Source: Atopobiaceae bacterium (GTDB taxonomy: Bacteria > Actinomycetota > Coriobacteriia > Coriobacteriales > Atopobiaceae). Taken from it: DNA of 64,000 bases. Both the position numbers and the translations under genes were made by a program. Location of the stretch: the NCBI GenBank assembly GCA_017510785.1, contig JAFWMH010000027.1, positions 1 to 64,000 on the forward strand, read 5' to 3'. This document shows positions 32,731 through 40,097 of the stretch, piece after piece. A model generated the notes under the pieces. It ran no database searches. It was not told where the DNA came from and worked only from the letters and a program-made list of their open reading frames with translations. Numbering within the stretch: the first letter of the stretch is position 1; every line of letters starts with the position of its first letter.

Positions 32731-34107
32731 TCATGAGCGCGTCTCGTATGGCAGGTGCATTCCTTCCTGTGCTGGCATGTCTTGGTGAGGTGGCATTGTC
32801 TCGTAAGGTGGCATTTCCTCTACTACTACACCGGGGTCTGCCTCCGCGATGAGGGGAGCCGCGGGATCACCTTCCACGGTGATGGTGAACTCCGGCTCTT
32901 GCACGCGACTCTGACGTACGACAATGGTACGAATTACAGCGGACTCTTTGCGACTTGCGCTGCGGGTTTCGCCATCGGCGGCCGGTACTTCTTCCGCCTT
33001 GATGTCGTAGCCTGCCCAGCGACGCGCCTCTCGTGCCGCTTCGGGCGTAGAGGTTTCGCCTCGCGCGTACACAAAACGACAGTCATTTGTATCGGGTATA
33101 CAGGTTTGGAATACGGTTGCATCCCAACCAACGGCATCCATTACATCCTCGTACGGCGAGTAGAGTGGCATCACGATGTCGCCTTCCACGGTTACTAGGT
33201 TTCCGTTAACGGTAACAGTGTCGCCCGGTTCGAGACAAAGGATGTCCTCGCCGTAAGGACCGTACGCATGTGCGACGTAGTAGTGTGGCGCCCATTCGCT
33301 CAGCGATCCGTCGTCGGGCGCGATGCCGCCAAAGTCTTGGCCGCATTCCCACACGAACGAGAGGGGATGGACGAGTGTTTCGAGTTCCTCGACGCTTTCG
33401 GTGACCTGCACCTCTTCGTCGACTTCGTCTTCGTCGGCTTGGTCGGCGTTTTGGGGGTCACTGGCCTGCGCTGCTTGCTCCAACGCCTCTTTTGCGTTTG
33501 TCTCCTCGGCCTTGGATTCGGATGCTTCCGTGTTCGACGTGCCCTTGTCTTTCTGGGCCTTCCCGGTTTGGGGCTGCGCGGTATCTGCCTGCTCGCCCTT
33601 GCCCTTCTTGGATGCTTCGCCATCGCTGGCTTTTGTCTCCGACTTGCCCGAGTTCTTTTTCGACGCGTCCTTGCTTGCTGACTTGCTGTTCGAAGAGGCT
33701 CCCTTCGAGTTTTGTGCCAAGACGAGTTTTGCGCTCTCGCTATTGTTGTCGTTGTTGCTGGGGTCGTTTGAGGACGCATCTTCGGATGGGACTGCCGAAT
33801 TGTTCTTCGCCGATTCGTCGGTTTTCTCCTTGGCCGCCTTGGTGGCTGCCTTGGAGTCGGCATCTTGGGTTGCGGCGTCTTGCGTCAAGTCTTCGTTTGT
33901 TGCGTGAGATTGTGAACGGGCGATAGTTTGGGATGCCGCAATTGCTTCGCCGCCATTGCGAGCGAGTGCCGTCGATTGGCCCACGCCAATCGTAGGCGAT
34001 TCTCTGTAAACATGCATGCCCGCGGTTAAAAGTGCCGCAATGAGGATGCATGTTGTCGCCACCGTTCGGTAATACTCCATGGGTTTATTCCGAGGCCTGT
34101 TCGTCAT
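32731..34107 (-). CDS. Membrane-anchored protein with a sortase-like C-terminal domain
   Basis: This 458-residue protein has an N-terminal basic region and one membrane helix (TVATTCILIAALLTAGMHVY). A long disordered Ser/Lys/Asp/Glu/Ala linker follows to about residue 240, then a compact domain. That domain resembles sortases: His280 in YYVAHAYG, LEPGDTVTVNGNLVTVEG, Cys336 in TVFQTC and Arg344 in CRFVYAR, in the canonical His-Cys-Arg order with TxC before the Cys. It ends in a Pro/Met/Glu-rich tail. AAAGGAG precedes ATG 34107. The resemblance is by eye; an alternative is a sortase-fold protein without transpeptidase activity. Confidence 0.5.
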   Translation of the reverse strand: MTNRPRNKPMEYYRTVATTCILIAALLTAGMHVYRESPTIGVGQSTALARNGGEAIAASQTIARSQSHATNEDLTQDAATQDADSKAATKAAKEKTDESAKNNSAVPSEDASSNDPSNNDNNSESAKLVLAQNSKGASSNSKSASKDASKKNSGKSETKASDGEASKKGKGEQADTAQPQTGKAQKDKGTSNTEASESKAEETNAKEALEQAAQASDPQNADQADEDEVDEEVQVTESVEELETLVHPLSFVWECGQDFGGIAPDDGSLSEWAPHYYVAHAYGPYGEDILCLEPGDTVTVNGNLVTVEGDIVMPLYSPYEDVMDAVGWDATVFQTCIPDTNDCRFVYARGETSTPEAAREARRWAGYDIKAEEVPAADGETRSASRKESAVIRTIVVRQSRVQEPEFTITVEGDPAAPLIAEADPGVVVEEMPPYETMPPHQDMPAQEGMHLPYETRS

Positions 34108-34285
34108 ACGACGCTCCTTTCGTGTTCCGATAGTAAGAATACGAGCCTGAGCCGCGATTCCTTTCGAATAAGTTTGGTCGTTGCGAGCAGTTGTTTTGGC
34201 TAGCCTTGGGGGACGAGTGCTGCTTGGCTTGGGGCCCGTGCGACCTCGACTGTTAGCTGCTGATCGCAACGCTAGCTGCGCCGCT

Positions 34286-34386
34286 TGGCCGCGCTGCCTG
34301 GTCACAACGTCTGGCCGCGCCGCTTGGGCCCGGCTTGGCGCGTGTCGCGTGGCCGCGCTGCCTGGTCACAACGTCTGGCCGCGCCG
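34286..34386. repeat. 37-bp direct repeat in a GC-rich gap
   Basis: The same 37 bases, beginning TGGCCGCGCTGCCTGGTCAC and ending CTGGCCGCGCCG, occur at 34286-34322 and 34350-34386. The stretch 34108-34640 is otherwise rich in CTTGG, GCTAGC and CGCGCC words and shows no gene with a ribosome site. Confidence 0.8.
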
Positions 34387-34643
34387 AATCTCGCTTGCGG
34401 CCTCCGTGCGGCTACTGTCGATTTGGCTGGCGAACACGGATTGGGTAGTCAAAGCGCGCTCGATTAACAAAACCTATTCGATTGGGGTGGCGCAATCGCG
34501 TAGGACAAGTGTATCGCTCTTACAAGACAACCCCTAAAACGGTGGAATGATGAATACAACATCAGTCGCATGAAGAGTTCCCAAAATGTACTATGTCTCT
34601 ATTGTGCTTACGTGTTTTTTGGCTGCCATATACAAATTGCCAA

Positions 34644-34945
34644 GTATGCTCCCCGAGGTGCTTCATAACCGCAGACGTATGCCGGTTGCGACGCACACGC
34701 GTCCATTCCGGTCAGAGTTGCGACCCCGCTCGGCGGATCGTTAGTGGGACCGAGCCAAGGGGCCGTCCCGAGGGAGAATCCTGTTGGAAACGCGACCTGT
34801 GCAACTGAAAGGCTTGCACGGGTCGGTATTCCGGCAGATTGCGCCCGGGCAGGGCGCCGCAGGGGCGTGGGAGGGAAAAACCTGTCGGAAACGCGACCTG
34901 TGCAACTGAAAGGCTTGCACAGGTCGCGTTTCCGACAGATTCCGT
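34644..34945 (+). repeat. Palindromic dispersed repeat, copy C, with a perfect 24-bp inverted repeat
   Basis: It begins AGTATGCTCCCCGAGGTGC, like copies A and B. It carries two hairpins. The first (34780-34837) is imperfect. The second pairs 34882-34905 with 34915-34938 perfectly over 24 bp around CTGAAAGGC. The inner portion of the second arm reads TTGCACAGGTCGCG. The arms and loop are recognisably the same at 19581. Confidence 0.85.
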
Positions 34946-35033
34946 TGCGGGCGTCCCGGGGGGGCGGAGTCGCGAGCCTCCCAGGGGACGGAGTCGCCAT
35001 CGAGCACTCCAGCCGAGTGCCCCGTCTCTCGGT

Positions 35034-35062
35034 TTGCCACAAGCGTTAAACTCCGGTACCAT
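35034..35062 (+). promoter_or_regulatory. Candidate promoter for the GH13 gene
   Basis: TTGCCA at 35034-35039, a 17-base spacer and TACCAT at 35057-35062, about 120 bases before the ATG at 35186. Confidence 0.45.
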
Positions 35063-35185
35063 TCGTTCGTCCCCATACGCTGCTAGCCTGCGTACGGGAC
35101 ACCAAACGTGCTTCAATAAATGTCCGGCGCGCCAAGCGAGGCGTATGGACGTGTCCCACTTGGGGCAAACAGAGAGGAGCAGCAC

Positions 35186-36517
35186 ATGAGTTGGTTCGAC
35201 AAGAGCGTGGCTTATCAAATCTATCCACTGGGCCTTACGGGTGCCCCCTACGAAAACGATGGCGTTCAGGAGCATCGCATCATGCAGCTCGTAGAGAACG
35301 GGTGGATTGACCACCTCGTCAAGCTTGGTGTGACCTGCGTCATTCTAAACCCCGTGTTCGAGAGCGAGGCCCACGGCTACGATACCATCAACTACGAGAT
35401 GGTAGACGTTCGCTTGGGCGACGAGGACGACCTGCGCGCCGTGGTGGACGCCTTCCACGACGCGGGCATTCGTGTGCTCTTGGACGGCGTGTTCAACCAC
35501 GTGGGCAGGAGCTTCTGGGCGTTCGAGGACGTGCGCGAGAATCGCGAGTCCAGCCCCTACGCCGGATGGTTCAACATCAATTGGGGCGGCAACAACGAGT
35601 ACGGCGACGGTTTTAGCTACGACAACTGGGCTGGCGTTCCGTACCTTGTAAAGCTTAACCACAGCAACTTCGAGCTCAACGAGTACTGCGCCGAGGTTAT
35701 CCGTGGTTGGGAGAATGATTACAACATTGATGGCCTGCGCCTCGACGTGGCGTATTGCCTCGACCTCGGCTTCTTGGGCTACCTGCGTCAGATTGCCGAC
35801 GAGCTGAGTGCAAAGCGTGGTGATAAGTTCCTGCTGCTCGGCGAGACGATGTTTGGCGACTACAACCGGTGGATGAACGACAACGCCTGCGATACCGTAA
35901 CGAACTACGAGTGCTACAAGGGCCTGTGGAGTGCCCTCAACGCTGGCAACATGCACGAGATCGCCTACGCGCTCGAGCGCCAAAGCGGCGATAAGCCCTG
36001 GGACTTGTACACGGGCAAGCACCTTCTTAACTTCGTAGACAACCACGATGTTCCGCGAATCGCCACCCAAATCAATGACGTTCGAAAGCTCAAGCCGCTC
36101 TATGGCCTCATGTTTGCCATGTGCGGCGTGCCCTGCGTGTACTACGGCAGCGAGTGGGGCATCGAGGGCGAGCAGAAGTTCGGCGACCACGAGCTGCGCC
36201 CGGCGCTCGAGGCGCCAGAATGGAACGACCTTACCGACTGGATTGCCGCGCTCGCCAAGGCAAAGAGCGAGAATCCTGCGATGTGGGCCGGAGATTATCA
36301 CGAGCTGCAGGTACAGCCTACGCATCTCGTGTTCCAGCGCGAGGCGCAGGGCCAGCGCGTCATCGTGGCCATCAACGCTGCCGACGAGCCGGCGACCCTG
36401 CACTTCAACGCGAATTGCGGGCGAGCTGTCGATCTAATATCGGGCGAGGACCACGACTTCGGTGGCGGCTCCGAAATCGAGGCATTTGGCTGTCGCTGGT
36501 GGCTTTGCGAGCGATAG
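35186..36517 (+). CDS. Cytoplasmic GH13 alpha-glucosidase/maltodextrinase-type enzyme
   Basis: This 443-residue protein has the conserved regions of alpha-amylase family GH13: DGVFNHVG (region I), GLRLDVAY with the nucleophile Asp near residue 186, LLLGETMFG with the acid/base Glu near 220, and NFVDNHDVPR near 286. There is no signal peptide, so it should act on imported maltodextrins. Compactness and the short C-terminal domain resemble maltodextrin glucosidases or neopullulanases. AGAGAGGAGC precedes ATG 35186. A second GH13 gene at 56999 suggests that intracellular alpha-glucans are used. Confidence 0.88.
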   Translation: MSWFDKSVAYQIYPLGLTGAPYENDGVQEHRIMQLVENGWIDHLVKLGVTCVILNPVFESEAHGYDTINYEMVDVRLGDEDDLRAVVDAFHDAGIRVLLDGVFNHVGRSFWAFEDVRENRESSPYAGWFNINWGGNNEYGDGFSYDNWAGVPYLVKLNHSNFELNEYCAEVIRGWENDYNIDGLRLDVAYCLDLGFLGYLRQIADELSAKRGDKFLLLGETMFGDYNRWMNDNACDTVTNYECYKGLWSALNAGNMHEIAYALERQSGDKPWDLYTGKHLLNFVDNHDVPRIATQINDVRKLKPLYGLMFAMCGVPCVYYGSEWGIEGEQKFGDHELRPALEAPEWNDLTDWIAALAKAKSENPAMWAGDYHELQVQPTHLVFQREAQGQRVIVAINAADEPATLHFNANCGRAVDLISGEDHDFGGGSEIEAFGCRWWLCER

Positions 36518-36526
36518 CGCGAAAGG

Positions 36527-36556
36527 GGTTGCTGGGGAAGCACGCCCAGCAACCCG
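36527..36556 (+). terminator. Hairpin after the GH13 gene
   Basis: GGGTTGCTGGG (36527-36537) and CCCAGCAACCC (36546-36556) are perfect complements, with no T-run. CCCAGCAACCCGTG is repeated about 60 bases on. Confidence 0.5.
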
Positions 36557-36704
36557 TGCGTGGCGTCATGCCATAGCGCTTGTCCACGTCGCCGGTGAGC
36601 TTGGAGCACCCCCAGCAACCCGTGTGCGGCGCCATCGGCAGTTTCGTCAAGAGCTGTTCCTGAAGTATAGTATAGCCATGGTGTTTTCCCTGAAAGGAGC
36701 GACC

Positions 36705-37487
36705 ATGTGCGAGCTGTATGCCATTGATTCGAAGCGACCGGTGCGGGCGAATGCCGGACTTGCAGAGTTCTTTCAAGATAGCCCATATCATCCGCACGGT
36801 TGGGGGTTGGCGTGGTCCGAGGGTACGCACTTTCAGTTGCACAAGGAGCCACTCACAGCCATAGACTCCAACTATCTGGCGTGTTTGCTCGATGAGTCCA
36901 TACGTGCTAACCGCCTTGTCGCGCACATTCGCAACGCCACTCGCGGCGTGGTTTCGTTCGAGAACTGCCATCCGTTTATTGGGCGCGACATGACGGGGCG
37001 GCGTTGGGTGATTGCACACAACGGGACCATCCTCAACAACGGTCTCCTGACGGGTTACGACCAGTGGATTGAAGGCCAAACCGATAGCGAACAGGTTGTG
37101 CACTTCCTTATGGACCTTATCGACGAAGCCACCCAGCGCATTGGTCGTACGCTGGACTTCGGCGAGCGATTCGTGGTTCTCTCCCATGCCATGGACGCCC
37201 TCTCCGATTTCAATAAGCTTAACCTCGTGATAGACGATGGTGACTATACCTACGTGCACACCAACACGGTCCAGCACACGTTGTTCGTGCGACAAGGCAT
37301 GAGCACGGCGTATTTTTGCACGCGACCTCTCGCCGACGGCGAGGGATGGAAGCCGGTTCCACAGTGCAGGCTGCTTGCGTATCGAGAGGGCAGGCTCGTG
37401 CGCGTGGGACACACGCACGGCCGCTCGTTTGACGACCGCCTTTACCTGCGCATTCTTGCTATGGAGCAGTGCAGGGAAGACGTTTAG
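36705..37487 (+). CDS. Class II glutamine amidotransferase (YafJ-type)
   Basis: This 260-residue protein starts MCELYAI, giving the N-terminal nucleophile Cys2 after removal of Met. It has HPHGWGLAW, LVAHIRNATRG, WVIAHNGTILNN and TDSEQVVHFLM, the glutamine-binding and oxyanion features of Ntn-type GATases of the YafJ/GATase_4 kind. It releases ammonia from glutamine, but no synthetase domain is fused and the acceptor is unknown. AAAGGAG lies 7 bases before ATG 36705; the longer frame from 36462 would bury Cys2. TATAGT at about 36669 may be its -10 box. Confidence 0.88.
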   Translation: MCELYAIDSKRPVRANAGLAEFFQDSPYHPHGWGLAWSEGTHFQLHKEPLTAIDSNYLACLLDESIRANRLVAHIRNATRGVVSFENCHPFIGRDMTGRRWVIAHNGTILNNGLLTGYDQWIEGQTDSEQVVHFLMDLIDEATQRIGRTLDFGERFVVLSHAMDALSDFNKLNLVIDDGDYTYVHTNTVQHTLFVRQGMSTAYFCTRPLADGEGWKPVPQCRLLAYREGRLVRVGHTHGRSFDDRLYLRILAMEQCREDV

Positions 37488-37533
37488 CGAAACGACATCT
37501 TTCCCAAAGTCCCGCCTTTGCCGTACGAGAAGG

Positions 37534-37620
37534 GTGAGAATACCAAGTCGAGCAACACAGAGAAGGACTTCCACGGCAAAGCCTGTGAGGCACCGGACTC
37601 ATGAAGCGAAGTGCGTGCAT
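37534..37620 (+). repeat. Copy of the GCAAAGCCTGTGAGGC dispersed repeat
   Basis: It matches the units at 4181-4350 and 4598-4680 (GGACTTCCACGGCAAAGCC, TGTGAGGC, CTCATGAAGCGAAGTGC). The gap 37621-37766 holds a GATAACGTGTTATC palindrome near 37675 and GAAGGGGGG as the ribosome site of the next gene. Confidence 0.7.
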
Positions 37621-37766
37621 TGCGATGGCTGCGCCACGGGCGCGAGCGCGGCGCCCCTCGCGCGTGGCAACCAGATAACGTGTTATCGGGAATTGCCATA
37701 CCCGCATTCCTTATCATAGGCATAACAAATCAGTACAATAGTCCTTCAATAAAGAAGGGGGGACAC

Positions 37767-39974
37767 ATGGCAAAGCAAGTGCTGGTCGATTTCTTTAACG
37801 AAGGTTGCAAGGGGGCCGAGAATTGCGAGCTGCTCGGCGTCGAAGTCGAGCATTTCGTAGTGTGTGGCAATGGGACACCTATGGGCTACAATCCCTTGCG
37901 CGACTTGCCGGGTGTGCGCGATTTGCTCTCGTACCTTTCGCAATGGGCGGACGAGGAGCAAACAAATGGTCGCGGCGACCTGCTGGGCTTGGTGGGAGAG
38001 GACGGTAGCATTACCTTGGAGCCTGCCGCACAGCTCGAAATAAGCATGGCGCCCAAAACGAGCATTCAGGATATTGAAAGCATATACCGTCGCTTTAGGA
38101 ACCGCGTCGGCTCGTTCGCGGTGCCGTTCGGCGCGCATCTCGTAAACGAGGGGTATCATCCCACGAAACGTGCCGACGAGCTCACGCTCATACCAAAGCG
38201 ACGCTACGACTACATGGATCGCTACTTCACGCACATCGGCAGCCATGGCATGCGCATGATGCGCGGCTCGGCTTCCACGCAGGTTTCGGTGGACTTTGCG
38301 GACGAGGCGGATGCCGTGCGCAAAATGCGCGTGGCTTCGGCGCTCGCACCCATACTTGCCGCCATAGCAGATAATACCCGCACGTATGAGGGTCGTGCGA
38401 ACCACGTACCCATCCGTCGGCTGCAAATTTGGCGTGAGGTTGACGACGTACGTTGCGGTACCGTACCCGGCGTGTTCGAGGAGGGATTTGGCTTCGAGGC
38501 TTATGCCGAGTGGCTGCTTCGAACGCCACCCATATTCGTTACGCGCCCCGAGATTGGCTCGGCGCCTGGTGACGTGCCCCTGCGAGAGGCGTTTGACACA
38601 CCCGCAATCGAGGCGTATGCGGATGCGCCGCTCACGCGCGCGGATGTTGAGCACTTGGCTTCGATGTTTTGGCCTGACGTTCGCCTTAAGCAATTCGTCG
38701 AGGTGCGTCCTGCCGACTGCCTGCCCGCCGAGTGCGTGCCTGGTTATGCCGCGCTCATAAAGGGCCTGTTCTATTCCGAGGTATCGCTTTTGTCCATCGA
38801 GGAAGCGCTCGGAGTGAGCGACGGCGTATGGCCGTTGTCGACCGCCGCGGTTACCGGCGCAATAAGCGCAATACAGGCCGAGGGCTACGACGCCGAGGTA
38901 TACGGCAAATCGCTTACGTGGTGGGAAAACCTGCTGTTCTCCCTAGCGCGCGACGCGCTCGATGGTGACGAGCGGCACTACCTCGACCCTCTGGCGCGCT
39001 TTGCCGCCAACAAGGACTGGTGGCATGCGGGATGTGTTCGGGCGAGCAGCGCAAGTTCGCGTAGCGAGCGGCTCGATCGTCGTGTGGCGGCCATTCGCCG
39101 AGGGTACCTGGCCGAAGACGCATTCTTTACCGAGCACAAGCGCATATTCCCGCGCCGAGTCGCCGTGTACGAGCTTGTGCAGGAAATACGGCAGCTTTTG
39201 TTCCCCGGCTACTTCGACGACGAGACGGCGGCAGGCGAGAGCAGTCCGGTGCTGGTGGGGGAGCGTTTGATGCGCATCGAGCGCGTGCTTACCGAGCAAA
39301 CGCGCAGGGCTTTTCTCTACGATGATTGGACGCTGCCGGAAGACGAGGCAGAGCGACGGGCCGCACGCGTCGCGGAGGAGTTCTTGGACGAGCTGCCGCG
39401 CATACAAGACCTTATCCTTAAGGATGCCGAAGCCGCGTTCGAGGGCGATCCGGCAGCTCACAGTCGCGAGGAGGTTATCCTTACGTATCCCGGCATGTAT
39501 GCGATTTTGGTGCATCGCATTGCCCACGAGCTTTTCGTGCGCGACGTGCCTCTCATTCCGCGGCTCATGAGCGAGCAGGCCCATAGCGTAACGGGAATCG
39601 ATATTGCGCCAGGAGCGACGATTGGCGAATACTTCTTCATCGACCACGGCACGGGCGTCGTGATTGGCGAAACAACCATCATAGGCAGTCACGCAAAAAT
39701 CTACCAGGGCGTGACGCTCGGTGCCACCTCAACGCGTAAGGGACAAGCCCTTTCGGGCGTCAAACGCCACCCGACACTAGGCGACTACGTAACCGTGTAC
39801 TCCAACGCGAGCGTGTTGGGCGGCGATACGCTTATAGGGTCGGGCTCGGTTATTGGTGGTAGCGCCTTCGTGTGCGAGTCGGTGCCCGAAAACGCGCGCG
39901 TCGGCGTGAAGGACCAGGAAATCGTGGTGCGTCGCATGGGAGAGCCCGAACCGGTTTGGTGCTACGAAATCTAG
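37767..39974 (+). CDS. Glutamate-cysteine ligase fused to serine O-acetyltransferase
   Basis: This 735-residue protein joins two enzymes in one frame. The N-terminal ~430 residues look like a GCS2/plant-type glutamate-cysteine ligase: LLGVEVEHFVV, GSITLEPAAQLEIS, RMMRGSASTQVSVDFA and LKQFVEVRPADCLP. Residues about 450-735 form a serine acetyltransferase: a helical N-terminus (HKRIFPRRVAVYELVQEIRQ), then left-handed helix repeats with GEYFFIDHGTGVVIGE near 627, KIYQGVTLGA and GVKRHPTLGDYV. The halves would supply O-acetylserine for cysteine and then couple cysteine to glutamate. AAGAAGGGGGG precedes ATG 37767. No gshB or cysK is in the window. Confidence 0.83.
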   Translation: MAKQVLVDFFNEGCKGAENCELLGVEVEHFVVCGNGTPMGYNPLRDLPGVRDLLSYLSQWADEEQTNGRGDLLGLVGEDGSITLEPAAQLEISMAPKTSIQDIESIYRRFRNRVGSFAVPFGAHLVNEGYHPTKRADELTLIPKRRYDYMDRYFTHIGSHGMRMMRGSASTQVSVDFADEADAVRKMRVASALAPILAAIADNTRTYEGRANHVPIRRLQIWREVDDVRCGTVPGVFEEGFGFEAYAEWLLRTPPIFVTRPEIGSAPGDVPLREAFDTPAIEAYADAPLTRADVEHLASMFWPDVRLKQFVEVRPADCLPAECVPGYAALIKGLFYSEVSLLSIEEALGVSDGVWPLSTAAVTGAISAIQAEGYDAEVYGKSLTWWENLLFSLARDALDGDERHYLDPLARFAANKDWWHAGCVRASSASSRSERLDRRVAAIRRGYLAEDAFFTEHKRIFPRRVAVYELVQEIRQLLFPGYFDDETAAGESSPVLVGERLMRIERVLTEQTRRAFLYDDWTLPEDEAERRAARVAEEFLDELPRIQDLILKDAEAAFEGDPAAHSREEVILTYPGMYAILVHRIAHELFVRDVPLIPRLMSEQAHSVTGIDIAPGATIGEYFFIDHGTGVVIGETTIIGSHAKIYQGVTLGATSTRKGQALSGVKRHPTLGDYVTVYSNASVLGGDTLIGSGSVIGGSAFVCESVPENARVGVKDQEIVVRRMGEPEPVWCYEI

Positions 39975-40097
39975 GTGAGAAGGCCAGACGAGAAGGCTCC
40001 CGGGGAAATGTCTCACGTTGAATGGGGATACGCAATTTTCCTTTCAGTTCAGTGCTAAAGTATGGTCAAGTACAAATCATGCGGATTGGAGGGAATC

